Assembly (NCBI GenBank): GCA_043228905.1
Contig: JBHGNT010000007.1
Span: forward strand, 7,874,001 to 7,938,000
DNA length: 64,000 nt
Source: Azolla caroliniana
Taxonomy: Eukaryota; Polypodiophyta
Direction of reading: 5' to 3'
Shown here: piece by piece, positions 1 to 11,416 of the stretch
How the letters are laid out: every line of letters begins with the position of its first letter
How positions within the stretch are numbered: the stretch's first letter is position 1
Notes under the pieces: model-generated
Databases searched by the model: none
What the model saw: only the letters and a program-made list of their open reading frames with translations
Told to the model about the DNA's origin: nothing
Position numbers and translations under genes: made by a program

Positions 1-3000
1 GAAGAATCTGTATAGATTTTGATATTCCAAGGCCATTGATCTTTGTATCCACGTTTTTGTTTAATCCTTGCAACCTGTAACACCACTCATAAGTCAAGCA
101 TACAGGTGGAATTATTAACAGAACGGGGCGAGATTTTAATCAGATCCTGTGTTCTCAACAGAAACATTAAGATTACAGCAGAACACAAATGCAGAAATTT
201 GGAGAAGACTGAAAAAGATCAATAAAAAAGTCGGCAAGCAAATGTTAAGTAGCATTAACTCTAAAGACTGTTAAATCGGGACGAAATATAAACCATTCAG
301 TCACATATCCAAACCTTGAAGCACTGGATCTACCACATCCGTGTGCTTTCTTCGCAGAATGCAATTTATACAACGGAAAATCTGGTTTTGAGCCTACTAA
401 TTACATCACTCACCTACATCAGACGAATATTCCACACTTCTGAGAACAAACCGTGGTGTAATCCGCAATGAGTGAACGCACACAGGCAATCAAAGATAAC
501 AAGCGAAAACTCCTGCAAGTGCAACAAACACAACTGAACCACATCCCCATGCACTAATCTAAAATTTGTGAGAAGAAAAAGTTGTCATAAACATCTAATG
601 TGGAGCAAGTGTCCTCAATCAGAATCTCCCATGGACCAGAAGTAAGGGGTTCTACCAACCTGAATCACCTACACTTGCCTTATCCAGAAGCAGGATACAA
701 ATATCAAGCAGGATGCAAAGATCTGCGAGGTCATCAGGAGAGATCATAAAAAGCCTTCCATTAGTATGACAAAAACAGAAGTGCCATGACACTCGGCATC
801 TCCTATGCATCCTTTCCTTTTAAATTTTAGAGGGGAAGATCGTCTTACCTGTCCCAGGTTCACATTGCAGTTCACACTAGCTTGTAGTTGAGGTTCAGCT
901 ACAGTCCTAAAAGTTTCACCTACCGTTCTCCATAAATGGTATTAAGACTCAAGGTCCTAATTCACAAATCAGGGGGTCTGTCTGCTAGAAACGAACCACT
1001 TCATTCTACTTCTCATTAAATAGTCTCGCGTGCTGAATCCGCATGTGCCATGCCTCAGCACCTTTGAATAAGAGATTACGTACAGACTATTTCATTGAAT
1101 CTAGTTACACAAGTATGCCACTAATTAAAGTCTAGTGCCTTTGACTTCTCATTGTAAATGTTCATGATAGAAGAGACATGCTTTAAATCCTATACTAGCA
1201 GAATTAATAGTATCAAGGCAAAGAGATTGCCTCTTGAACATTTGGTGAAGAAATGGATGTTAATATAATGATGTTGCAAGCATCACCAAAACAGCTGTAT
1301 CATGGTACCCACAATTACAAGCTTCACCAAACAGCAGTATCTAAAATTTACATCATCCTCTGAACAGTTGGAAATGTACATAACCAAAAGGGAAAACTAA
1401 TAATTACACTATGGAATTAGCAAGCACTTAACAGAAACAAAAATCCACTACAAGTTCTTATAGAATTACCTGTCCAATGCCTCCAAAGAGCTCTCGTAGC
1501 TCATCGATTGTAACATCCAATGGGAGCCCAGTGATGTATATCCTTGCATTGTCACATCTTTCATCACAATTTTCATCGCATTGCTTCACTTTAACAGTTT
1601 CTGTGCCACCAGCAGACTTTGCATCAGCTCCATACTCCCCACCACGATTTTCAGTGTACCCAGAACCTCTCTCAGACCCATAATTTCCTCTGCTTCCCCT
1701 ATTGTCCCCACCATAATCTCCTCTGCCTCCCCTACTGTCTCCACCATAACCTCCTCTTCCCCCCTTACTCTCACCAGCAAGCTCTCCACCACCACCATAG
1801 TTTCCTCTAGGAGCCCCTGATTGACCTCCATAAACATTTCCAGATGGCGGTGCACTACCTGCATATTGATTTCTCCCACCACTGGCATAATCATAACCAC
1901 CACCAGCAGCTTGGTTGCCATAATCATTGTTTCCTTGCCGATAGTTACCACCTCCACCACCACTCTGGGCATTGTATCCATCTCCTCCATAGGAACCCCC
2001 TCTATGACCACGACCGCCGCCGCCACCGCCTCCATATCCACCTGATCCTGTCTGTCCACCACCACTAGGTTTTCCAGCCCCACACTTGTTACATTCCACT
2101 CTCCTAGCGAAGTTCACATTACCACAGCTGAATTTATAAAACAAAGAGAAAATAAAAGTTTAGCAACAAAGGGGAAAAGCTTCAAACCTAAACAAAATTC
2201 ATGGCAGCTGATTTGAAACAAGTTTGAGAGAACAGAGAGAGCTATACAAAAAGAGCACATCAAACTTAAAGCCAATCACAATACAGGTTAATTCATAACA
2301 GATGGAGAAACTGCAGAGAACTGGACACGATCAAAATCTATCAAATGTATAATCCTTTCACAGCAACTGAATTCATAAAAGAAGAATTCAACGCAGAAAT
2401 CTTTCAAGGGACAGCTGAAATCAGAAAACAAGGAACAATCACAGAGAACCAGCATAAAGAAGAACACAACTTCATATTTCAACAACAGGGCACAAAAAGA
2501 TCAAACGTGCCAACAGTTCACACAAATGTCCAAAGAGAACTACACCTTGAAACATTAACGATTTAGCAGAAAATCCAAAACCAACGAGAAAAACAAACAG
2601 AACTATGAAAAACGAGCATCTAGAAACTTCAATTTTTTAAAAACAGAATTCAATGCAAAAAGGATAGAAAAATCACTTAGAACTAACAGATGAACACACA
2701 GCAAGTTCTTCGTGCTACAGAAGAGTTTGAAATAGACGGCAAATTTCAGAGGTAACAACGAAGAAATAAATCAAACTTTCACGTATATTAGGTTATGATT
2801 CAAATCATGAACCAACAGTAGAAAATCTGACACAAATAGAAAGAAGGAACGCATCAGATTTTAAAACATTTCCCAATCTTCTCAGATGTGCAACGGTTTT
2901 GGAGAGTTGAAATAACTTTGAGGCGTACAACAGTTTCCAGATGTAGAATTACTAACCTTGGGTTTGATCTATAGATGACCACATCAAACAGTTAAAATGT

Positions 3001-3794
3001 TTCATGTTACCTTCAGATGTATAGCGATTTTCAGGAGTGATTCTACACAGAATGAACAAATCGACCCTTCAAATGTTTCACAATATGTAAACATGTAGAA
3101 CAGCTCCTAGATGTAGAAATACAGTTGAAGTTCTAGCCTAGTGTGCGTCACTCTCCAAACTACAAAGTTTTAAGGACACATCAAATCTTCGAATGTTCCG
3201 CTACATTTTCAAATTTAGACCACTATCTCGATGTCATTGCCATGGTTTCGAAATTTCCAGATTTCTGAAACAAGGAGGAATTTTTAACCTTGTGAAGTGT
3301 GATTCAACATAGAATGAACAAACATTCAAACGTGGAAAAACAATATCGTTAGAGTAGGACAGTTCCCAGATACATGGCACTTTATGGAATAGTGTACAGT
3401 AGAATTACCAGCCTATCAAAACCGTTTATAGCCTGAAATACATCAAACCTTCACTTGGAAGACGGTTTCCAGATGACAAACAGTTTACAGACTGACGAAT
3501 GGTAGAATTACTAACCTTGCGGTAGGGCAAGTCCAATCGCCTTCTCTTTGGCCTCCACCACGGCCTCCTCCACCACCATCTCCACCTCCTTGCCTTCTGT
3601 CACGACCTCCACCATAACCACCCCCACCATAGCCACCTCCTGCACACACATACTCAGCAACGAGAATTTCGGCCAAGAAGATCAGGCTGCAAAGACAGCC
3701 GGGTGAAAGGGAAAAAAAAAGCTTTGAGCGAGAGAGCGTGTTTACCTCGACCACCATAAGAGGATCCGTAACCTCCGCCATCGTCGCCAGACAT
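1..3794 (-). CDS. TAF15B: TAF15b-like RNA-binding protein (RanBP2 zinc finger, Gly-rich, RRM), 3' end outside the window
   Basis: Four exons fit on the minus strand: 3794-3746 (start MSGDDGGGYG), 3639-3516, 2127-1470 and 74-1, continuing past the left edge. All junctions are GT-AG and phases agree. Exons 2 and 3 join through a split Ser codon to give GDWTCPTASCGNVNFARR, then VECNKC, a complete RanBP2-type zinc finger (C-x4-C...C-x2-C). A long Gly/Tyr/Asn/Arg-rich low-complexity stretch follows, then the start of an RRM (IYITGLPLDVTIDELRELF) which exon 4 continues with ARIKQKRGYKDQWPWNIKIY. This domain set matches the FUS/EWS/TAF15 family; plant TAF15b acts in nuclear RNA processing and transcription. 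The low-complexity region would favour condensate formation (inference from the family). Introns 2 and 3 are each about 1.4 kb. The RRM end and anything after it cannot be seen here. Other Gly-rich zinc-finger proteins are the alternative, but the PWNIKIY RRM core is typical of this family. Confidence 0.85.
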
Positions 3795-3846
3795 GGATAA
3801 TAGCTTGTTCGGGCCACAGAGTGGGGAGAGTCGCAGAAATAACGAC

Positions 3847-3890
3847 AGGGTTAGGGTTAGGGTTAGGGTTAGGATTAGGATTAGGGTTAG
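3847..3890 (-). repeat. Telomere-like hexamer array in the leader of the TAF15b-like gene
   Basis: About seven copies of AGGGTT/AGGATT (CTAACC in the gene's sense) lie 53-96 bases upstream of the start codon. Telo-box motifs (AAACCCTAA) are common near transcription starts of plant translation and RNA genes. Another AAACCCTAG-type motif is at about 3928-3936 on the plus strand. The six-base unit is the TTAGGG form and not the usual plant TTTAGGG. Confidence 0.75.
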
Positions 3891-3965
3891 AAAAGACAGA
3901 GAGACAGACAGAAGCGACAGGTCACTGAAAACCCTAGCCTCGGCCTTTTTCCTTGAATCTGTTCT

Positions 3966-4165
3966 TTTAATTTATAAATATATATGAGCATATAATATAT
4001 ATATATATATATTGTATATGTATATAGATATATATATATACAGTATATGTATACATGTATATGTATCTATTATTATATATACATATACTATATATCAATA
4101 TGTATGTATATATATGTATATGTACATATGCATATCATATACATACATTGTATATGTATATATGT
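3966..4165. repeat. AT-rich TATA/TATG microsatellite
   Basis: About 200 bases of alternating TA with interspersed TATG/TACA units lie upstream of the TAF15b-like gene. No reading frame or retroelement homology is visible. Confidence 0.8.
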
Positions 4166-4402
4166 CTTGAACGGGTGATTTGTTGTTATCTCACCTTCCC
4201 TGATGTTTGAACTAAACCATTTGCCATGCCTCCCTCCCTCTGTTATCACTCGTAGCTCATGACGCAAAGATCAAATATATTATCTGGTATCCCACCAACA
4301 TTTTTGGTCAAGCCTACAATGAATACTTCTGCTCTGTATCAACCCTTTCAACTCTTAAAAAATGAACTACTTGCTTCTTATCTTCTAGTGGATTTTTATC
4401 TT

Positions 4403-4948
4403 AGTCCTATCACTGAAAGGATTTGAACCTCCAATCTCCCATGTATGATGTCATAACCAATGCATCTCAACAAATCATGTTGTTATGACAAAATACTTGT
4501 CATACATTTAGATCTATCTTTCCAGAAATCTCTAAAACATTCTAGAAACATCAAAAGCATGCATGCATATTTTCAGAGTATTCTTCATGGATATATTCGA
4601 AAATATTATTTGCACACATGTAGTTCTCAAGAACATGTATAAATACGATTGTTCATTTTGATCACAATCAAGGTGACCAACACCGGTTGTGGGATCATAA
4701 GAATATGTTACAACATAGCACGTTTTGTACATTACTAGAACTCTTTTAGATTAAGTTCTAATTTTATTTTATTTTATTTTTGATGATTGGGTAAACACCC
4801 TATTTTGTTGTAAACCAATTGTCTCATGGGCCAAATTTGGCCTTCGAAGACGTTAATATATCTTTCTTTCTTTCTCTCTGAACATCTCATTTCTTGTATC
4901 ACAATTCATGTCTCCATTTTGCTCTAATCTACCTATCCGTGACACATT
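4403..4948 (+). mobile_element. Decayed gypsy LTR, same family as the LTRs at 14988 and 19751
   Basis: The segment TATAAATAC...TCACAATCAAGGTGACCAACACC (4637-4685, gapped) parallels TATAAATACTGGGG...ACAATCAAGGTGAACAACACC in the 15.2-kb LTR. The stretch ending CCGTGACACATTGTTCACC parallels its 3' end. The LTR head is again tRNA-like: its reverse complement has a B-box-like GGTTCAAATCC near 4418. The LTR is interrupted by a LINE-like tail (4745-4876). It is followed directly by a gag remnant, so this is a 5' LTR. Confidence 0.6.
4745..4876 (+). mobile_element. Short LINE (or LINE-mobilised) 3' end with tetranucleotide tail
   Basis: The sequence CTCATGGGCCAAATTTGGCC (4823-4842) then TTCGAAGACG, TTAATATA and a (TCTT)n tail closely matches the 3' end of the LINE at 6445-7413 read on the opposite strand. 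It contains a perfect palindrome GGCCAAATTTGGCC (4829-4842). The 5' limit is uncertain; the element breaks an older LTR. Confidence 0.5.
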
Positions 4949-4978
4949 GTTCACCTTCCACCTTCCTAAGCCTCGTCA

Positions 4979-5590
4979 TGTTTGAATCCACCAATGACCT
5001 AAACCAAATCATGGCAACATTGCAACACCTCCAAATTGAAAATGACAACCTTTAGGGGTCATTGCATAAACTTGAAGATGCCACTCTAATGGAGCTTGAG
5101 GCATTGAAACCGAACCCTACATCAACAGAGCATGGTTTTGCATCGATGTTTCATTGGCACCTATCTTTGCTCTAACCCCTTTCTATCCTAATGTTTTGGA
5201 TCTGAAGCTCAATCTACTGGAGAAATTCGATAGTACAAGAATGCATTGTCAAGGGTTTATCAATGAGATCTAACTTGTCATCAAACTATAGTTCCAAAGC
5301 TATTTTGATGATTTTCATTGAGTTGGTATGGTAGGCTCGCGCAGCTAGTTGAAACATTATCATCTATTTGACTAAATTTTGATGTTTTCCTTACGTAGTT
5401 CAAATCAACATTGAGTGTCCCTTATCAAGCTCTATTCGTTACATCAACATATGCACATGTCTCTATTTATGCTTTAGAGTTTCAACAACTTGCGTGTGAT
5501 ATTCAATGAGATGGACAAGCCTCATGCAACCACTTCCATTGGGGGAATCTTCGTTAAACTTTCTAGAGCTCATATCCTTGTCACAAACAA
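4979..5590 (+). pseudogene. Gypsy gag remnant
   Basis: The stretch starts ATGTTTGAATCCACC and then reads like the gag at 15485: Q-x-LQ-x-ENDNL, followed by a region related to LNLLEKFD...MHCQGFINEI and the QLAWFAPL area. An in-frame TAG follows ENDNL, and there are further stops and frame changes. It belongs to the chromovirus family seen intact in layout at 14988-20217. No pol sequence follows. Confidence 0.6.
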
Positions 5591-6440
5591 TTTTGTGAGT
5601 AGTTTGTTGCAATAATTTACTTTTTGAATTTTGTCAAGAAGCGCACGCGACCCAATGGTCTCGATCATTCCAATGAGAGCACCAATGTTATTAAGTATTT
5701 GCCATCTAAGACACAAGTTGTGAAGACATCGACGCCAACAACATACATGAAGCTCAAGAAAGACACTAGGAATAGGGGGATAGAATACATCTAAGTTGAA
5801 ATGGAGCCCAACCCCATTGTAAAAAGCTATAAATGTCAACCTTTAGTGACTTTTTAAGATTTTCTTCTTTCGTGATTCTTTTTTTTTTTCCAAAACAATA
5901 TTCTTCATTAGTATAAATTCTTCATACATGAGAAAATGATTAGTCTGACAACATTGTAAAAGTTGTGGCCATGATAGGCCAATAAAAAACTCAAAGACTC
6001 AAAGTAGAAGACTACAAAGAACGGTGGACACACATACATGCCTCTTCTTCCCATCTCATGTGATCATTGTCTAAGACCCAATGTTCCTCCATCTTCTTCC
6101 ATTCTCGCATGTTGATCAACATACAAATAAACGCTCATCACCATGGCTTCACAATATATTTGACCTTTATCTACCATGGTTGTATGACTACAAGCATTTC
6201 CAACCAGATTTGCTAAAACTCCATTTCTTCTCATCTGGCCATACCCATTCTTTCGTGATTCTTTCCTTTCATTTACTATAATAGAGCTCTCACGCTCTCC
6301 CCTTAATATTCCATTAGAGCTTAAGAGTGATTAAGGTTTAGTGCTAATTAGCTAAACCCTAATCACTCTAACTCTTGTATGAAGTGTGTTATTTATCTCG
6401 TTATCTTCTTATGTGTGCATTGTGTACTCATTTACTTTTA
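5591..6440. other. Unassigned AT-rich stretch
   Basis: Only short reading frames without recognisable domains are present. A T-run at about 5879-5889 is the only low-complexity feature. I see no gene here. Confidence 0.5.
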
Positions 6441-6444
6441 TTGA

Positions 6445-7413
6445 GATAGATAGATAGATAGATAGATAGATTATATTATCGTCTTCAGAGGTCAAATATG
6501 ACCTATGAGACCAAAAATATTACATTTCACGTGATACGTGTGAAAGTGAGTAGTGACTCTCGATGTTCAAGAACTTTACCAATGAATGTTGCAATCGAGA
6601 GTGCACATTGTGGTTGTGAGAGGAATTCATGCAAAGATTGGGCTCAATCGAAGAGATGTGGAAAGCATGGTCGAATATGATCAAAGGCAGAGCATTGTAT
6701 CAAAGTGTGATACTCAGACTCACGAACTTGTTTAGGGCAAAGTGTGCATAGCCGACCACTCTCATCACTTGTACCCCAACGCCCTGTTTCACATCGCAAT
6801 GCATGTGAGCTAAGTCGCATGGAAGCAATGGTTCGAATGGAAGATAATGGTATGGCCTCTAACATGTATGGATGTGTATGATTTCCCCGTTCCGCAAAGA
6901 ATATGGTTTTGTAGTTAGGTGCAACATGTGTAGTATAATGTGTGAAGCGTGAGCCTCCACATTTGTCCCATGTCATGATACATTGGCGTTGCAAAAATGC
7001 CTCATTTATAGAGGAATCTAATGATGCATCATGAAGCAAGTGTCTCACATCCCATCTACCAAACCATTTTTCTATATCTTGCATCCAACCGGAACACAAA
7101 ATTTTGCTTTTATGCGTCTTTTGGATCTTTTTGCTTGCTTCCCACGCAATTCTAGGAAGTCAATGTGAGGGACTTTTTTGAACCTTAAGCATGTATTCAA
7201 CAACCCTTTCCATGGCCATGATCTCAATGGGAAGTGATCCCGTCTCAAGGAGGAGGAGGGTGTAGGGCGTTTGTTTCCTAACTTGTAGAAACTTGGTAAG
7301 AAAATGCTTTTGGACATTTTCAAACTCTTTCCACATAGATTTAGGGATGCTACCGCCCCATAGATTTAGAGAGATAAGATGAGGGAGAGAAAGTCTAAGC
7401 ACTACAACTTAAG
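6445..7413 (-). mobile_element. 5'-truncated LINE (non-LTR retrotransposon)
   Basis: The minus strand encodes the region after the reverse transcriptase of plant L1-type LINEs: WGGSIPKSMWKEFENVQKHF, then LLLLETGSLPIEIMAMERVV, and a C-terminal zinc-binding part (CTLCPKQVRESEYHTLIQCS, AFDHIRPCFPHLF). It is spread over two frames with stops at 6644-7402. The 3' untranslated part ends in a hairpin (AGGTCA-AATA-TGACCT, 6489-6504), then GAAGACGATAATATA and a (TCTA)n tail (6445-6470 as TAGA on the plus strand). The copia element at 7419 inserted just upstream of the surviving part. It lacks the endonuclease and catalytic reverse transcriptase and is dead. Confidence 0.75.
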
Positions 7414-7418
7414 GGTAT

Positions 7419-7815
7419 TGTAAAAGAATACGTGTGTGGAAGCATATGCGTATGACACAGAGTACACGGTTCGGAAGTACAATAGTTCGGTAAAATGCAG
7501 AAATCACAGAGAGGGAGAGTGAGAGATAGAGACAGAGACAGAGCAAAAACACGAAAGTATAATCAAAAAATTCTTTGTATGTTCTCTGTGTGTGTATACA
7601 CTTCGTGCTTAGTGAGCACCTTTTATACAAGCCTTGACCATTGGGCTGACACAAGTACTTACAGTACTTGACCGCTCATAAATGAGCATCCTACACTTAC
7701 TCCCAAAATTATTCCTTACGAGGAATAACATTCTAACGGCCTCTCGGTTTAAACACCGCCACGACCATATTTTGCGTATGGTTTTACGCACCCAATGTTG
7801 AGCTTGTCTCTCAAA
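7419..7815 (-). repeat. 3' LTR of the copia element
   Basis: It matches 12992-13422, beginning TGTAAAAGAATA on the plus strand and ending near CTCTCAAAA. It contains a GA-rich tract (about 7509-7545) and a polypurine tract immediately inside (7817-7828, CTCCCCCTCAAG on the plus strand). Confidence 0.9.
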
Positions 7816-8345
7816 ACTCCCCCTCAAGCTCAACTTGAGGTTCCATCCGCTTTTCCAAATCTTCGTTTCGGCCTCTCCTAGCGTCACGCCTCGCTCGCGC
7901 TCCTTGACTCATTCGATTCCACACGCTTCGACCCTTCCGGTCGGCTTGTCTGCTCACGTGGCCCTTCTCAGCTCCCTTGTTGTCGCGGTGTTGGCGCCTC
8001 TTTCGCTGCCCTTTCCTCCGCTCGGCCCTTAGTTGATTCGGCATGTCTGAATCAAACATTTCGATTAAATCGGTCACTTCTGATTAAATTCCACTCTCGC
8101 CCGAATTGATTGTCTCCAATTCGTCTTTTGTTTTTAGGCCCTTGACAACATCAAACCACGTCTTTGTCTTGGCCTTTACGCCCTTCCTGGCTGTATTTCC
8201 CCTTTGTTCGGCTGTCTTCGACTCTTCCTTGCAATTACGACCCCTATTTTCTTCTTCGGCTTCTTCAGCCGGCCCAAAATCGAATTCTTCATCCGATTCG
8301 GCATCACGGTCACTACTGCTCCTTTCACAATCCTGTCTCCCCCTC
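7816..8345 (-). CDS. Charged extra reading frame downstream of copia RNase H
   Basis: The frame that encodes RNase H continues past its usual end (FTKPLGLDKLRHFSGELGLR, then HLDTPNLRG) into about 170 residues. The first part is acidic (SDEEFDFGPAEEAEEEN); the later part is strongly basic (RAERRKGQRKRRQHRDNKG, RRDARRGRNEDLEKR). One in-frame TAA near 8083 divides it, and the frame closes with TGA at the LTR edge. It lies between two identical 12-bp polypurine tracts (8337-8348 and 7817-7828). I do not recognise a family. Charged tails of this kind can bind nucleic acid, but that is speculation. Confidence 0.45.
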
Positions 8346-11220
8346 AAGTTGGGTGTGTCGAGGTGACGCAAACCCAGCTCACCCGAGAAATGCCGCAACT
8401 TGTCGAGACCAAGGGGCTTGGTGAAGATGTCGGCAATTTGCCGACCAGTGGGAACATACGCTAGTTCGACTTCACCAGAAAGGACACGCTCGCAAACAAA
8501 ATGGTAGTGCACCTCAATGTGCTTGGTCCGGGCGTGGAATACAAGATTTTTCGCAAGGTGGATGTTGCTAAGGTTGTCGCAATAGATCATCCTCGGATCA
8601 GACACCTCCACATGCAGATCCCGTAATAGTCGTTTCAGCCAAATGACTTCGCACGTAGCGATAGTCGCCCCTCGATATTCGGCCTCCGTGCTTGACAACG
8701 CTATTATCGGCTGCTTCTTACTGCTCCACGTGATCACCGCACTTCCCAATGAAAATGCGTATCCAAATGTGGATCTACGATCATGGGCATTTCCGGCCCA
8801 ATCGGCATCCGTGTAGCCAACTAATTGTTCGGCTACGCCTGTGCGATACAACAACGCCTTTCCTGAATCTCGTCGAAGCTTTACATTTCTATCCAGAGGG
8901 CTCGAGATGGGCTTACAGTGGGCCATCCCGAACTTGAAGAGCATGTTCAACGCATAATGACGTTGGCTGATCAATATGCCTTCAGGGGAACGGATCACTT
9001 CGATCCCGAGGAAGTAATGAAGGTCTCCAAGATCCTTCATTTCGAATGATGCCACAAGTTGAGACTTGATGCGGCCGATTTCTTCCAGGTCGGCACCGAT
9101 GATGACTAAATCATCAGCGTAAAGTAAAAGACAAACCGGGCCATGTCAACCTTGCCGAACGAACAATGAAGAGTTTGATTTTGATGTCGTAAACCCCATT
9201 CTACACAACCGTTGCGTAATCTTCGCGTTCCAAGCTCGCGGGGCTTGCTTAAGTCCGTATAATGCCTTCTTCAATCGGCAGACTGCCGAAGTGTTTTGTT
9301 CGGATAGAAATCCGGGGGGCTGAACCATGTACACCTGTTCCTCAAGATCACCTTGCAAGAACACATTCTTTACATCCATCTGATGTAGATGCCACCCCTT
9401 CGCCACAACTACGACTAGCAGAACTTGCACGATAGTCATCTTCGTGACTGGTGCGAAGGTCTCGTCATAATCTATGTTGTGCTTCTACATGTAGCCTTTC
9501 GCAACCAAACGGGCCTTATATCGGTTGACGGAGCCGTCGATGTTGTATTTCACCTTATACACCCATCTACATCCGATCGACTTTACACCCTTCGGTACGT
9601 CAACTAGGTCCCAAGTCTCGTTGTCCGATAAAGCGCGCATCTCTTCTTCCATCACGGCACGCCAGTTTGCATCTTCCACTGCTTCTGCGTAGCTCTCTGG
9701 CTCACACACTTCCGCCACTCGTGTCATGTACGCATAATGGTGTGCCATGTATTCATTATACCCGTATCTCTTTACGGGGTTCTTCAGGTGGGTAGATCGG
9801 CGTAATTCGTGATTACCTGATTTCACGGCCTTTTCAGCCGATTTCGACTTCTTCCATGGAGATTCCTTTTCGATTGGCCCGCCGTCAGATTCGCTCTGAT
9901 ATGACTCGATCGTATTCCGACATTTTCTTCTTCCCTTTTTCTTTACGCATAAACCGTCTCCTCGGTTCTTTACGCAGGGACAACATGGCTGAGTCTCCAC
10001 TACTCGCCAACTCTTCATTTGGTTGGCCATCTCGGCCCAACCCCTTATTCGGCCCACTTAGTCGAAATGAGATCGGACTCTCTGTCAGAGCTCCGATTTC
10101 CTCATCACGCGGAGGCAGCTTGGCCTCGCTGACCTCTTCTTTAGAATTCGGAATGGAGTCATGAGGTAGTGGAGGGGAAGGCAAGTACCACGAAGCGGAC
10201 TCGTCGAAAATGACATCTCGACTTACGTGCACTTCCTTTGTTCGGGGGTGATAACACTTATACCCTTTCTGCTCGTCTGGATAGCTGACTAAGATGCACT
10301 TTTCGGCTTTGGCGTCCAACTTCCTCCTCTTCTCCTTCGGCACATGCACATACGCAATGCTGCCGAAAATCCTCAAGTGTGCAAGGTTCGACTTCTTCCC
10401 GAAATACAATTTATGTGGCGACACTCCTCCATTAGAAAAATTCCAATTCTGCAAATAAATAGCTGTCCATACGGTTTCAACCCAATAAAACTTCGGCATA
10501 TGCTTCTCTTCAAGCATTGCCCTGGCCATTTCTTCGATTGTCCAATTCTTCCGCTCGGCCACGTCGTTCTGCTGCGACGTGTATCTACACGAGAATTCGC
10601 ATCGAATTCACTCCTTCTGTAGATAACTTGTGAACTGGTCAAAGAAGTACTCCTTCCCGCCATCGGACCTGAGGCACTTGATTTTTCGCCTTATTTCCCT
10701 TTCCGCAAGGCTCTTTACCTTCAGGAACCATGCGAAGAATTCACTCTTTTTCGCGACCGTACATGCCTAGGTATGCCAAGGGAAATCATCGATGAAGGTT
10801 ACGAAGTAACGACATCCACTGAGACTCAGATTCTGTGCCAGTCCCCACACATCCAAATGGATTAAGTCGAGCAGATTTCGACTCCGATTACGCTCGTTTG
10901 GGAATGGAAGTCGGTGCTACTTCCCAAGTTGGCAGGCTTCGTAGACTTGGCCATTATGGCCCCAAAATTTCGGCAATCCGAAAACAATATTCTTCGTCTG
11001 CATTTCGCAAAGCCGTGGGAAGTTAACGTGGTCGAACCACTTGTGCCACAAGTTGATATCCGATTTGACCTTCTGTCCTTTCGTGAACAACGCGGTTCCG
11101 GCTTGGTCGGTGTCGAGGATGAACATCCTCCCTTCACAGTGCCCTTGCGTGATAACTTGGCCTTCCTCTTCAATGTAGCACTCGAGGTGCGTGAATCGAA
11201 CTTGCATCCCCTAGTCGACG
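8346..11220 (-). pseudogene. Copia pol: protease/pre-integrase, integrase, reverse transcriptase, RNase H
   Basis: Order on the minus strand: pre-integrase (LWHKWFDHVNFPRLCEMQTK near 11000-11090); integrase core with D in FIDDF, D in LRSDGGKEYFFDQF and E in QNDVAERKN (10540-10790); reverse transcriptase from NETWDLVDVPKG (about 9600) through VKNVFLQGDLEEQVYM and LLYADDLVII (about 9110-9140); RNase H ending LVFHARTKHIEVHYHF and ADIFTKPLG (8360-8560). The catalytic YADD box is kept. Stops near 9483, 9143, 10560 and 10750 and frame changes interrupt it, so it is not a single polyprotein today. Confidence 0.85.
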
Positions 11221-11416
11221 ATCTGATCGACCGACACCAGGTTCTTGGTTATTGTTAGGACGTGCAACATGTTCATAAGTTACCCTTTTTGCCCGATGTG
11301 GCTGAGGGGAACTTCTCTGACATGTTCGATGGTATGCGGAGTGTCATCTCTCGTTTCGACCACTCCTTGCTTTTCTGGTTTCCTCATGACTCGTCATATG
11401 ATTTGACACTCCGGAA

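Noticed and set aside
1586-2083. Overlapping frames in the Gly-rich exon
   Set aside because: They are out-of-frame readings of the TAF15b-like low-complexity region; the zinc finger and RRM fix the true frame.
8106-8464. Plus-strand frames within the copia 3' region
   Set aside because: They are antisense to RNase H and the charged tail and have no domain.
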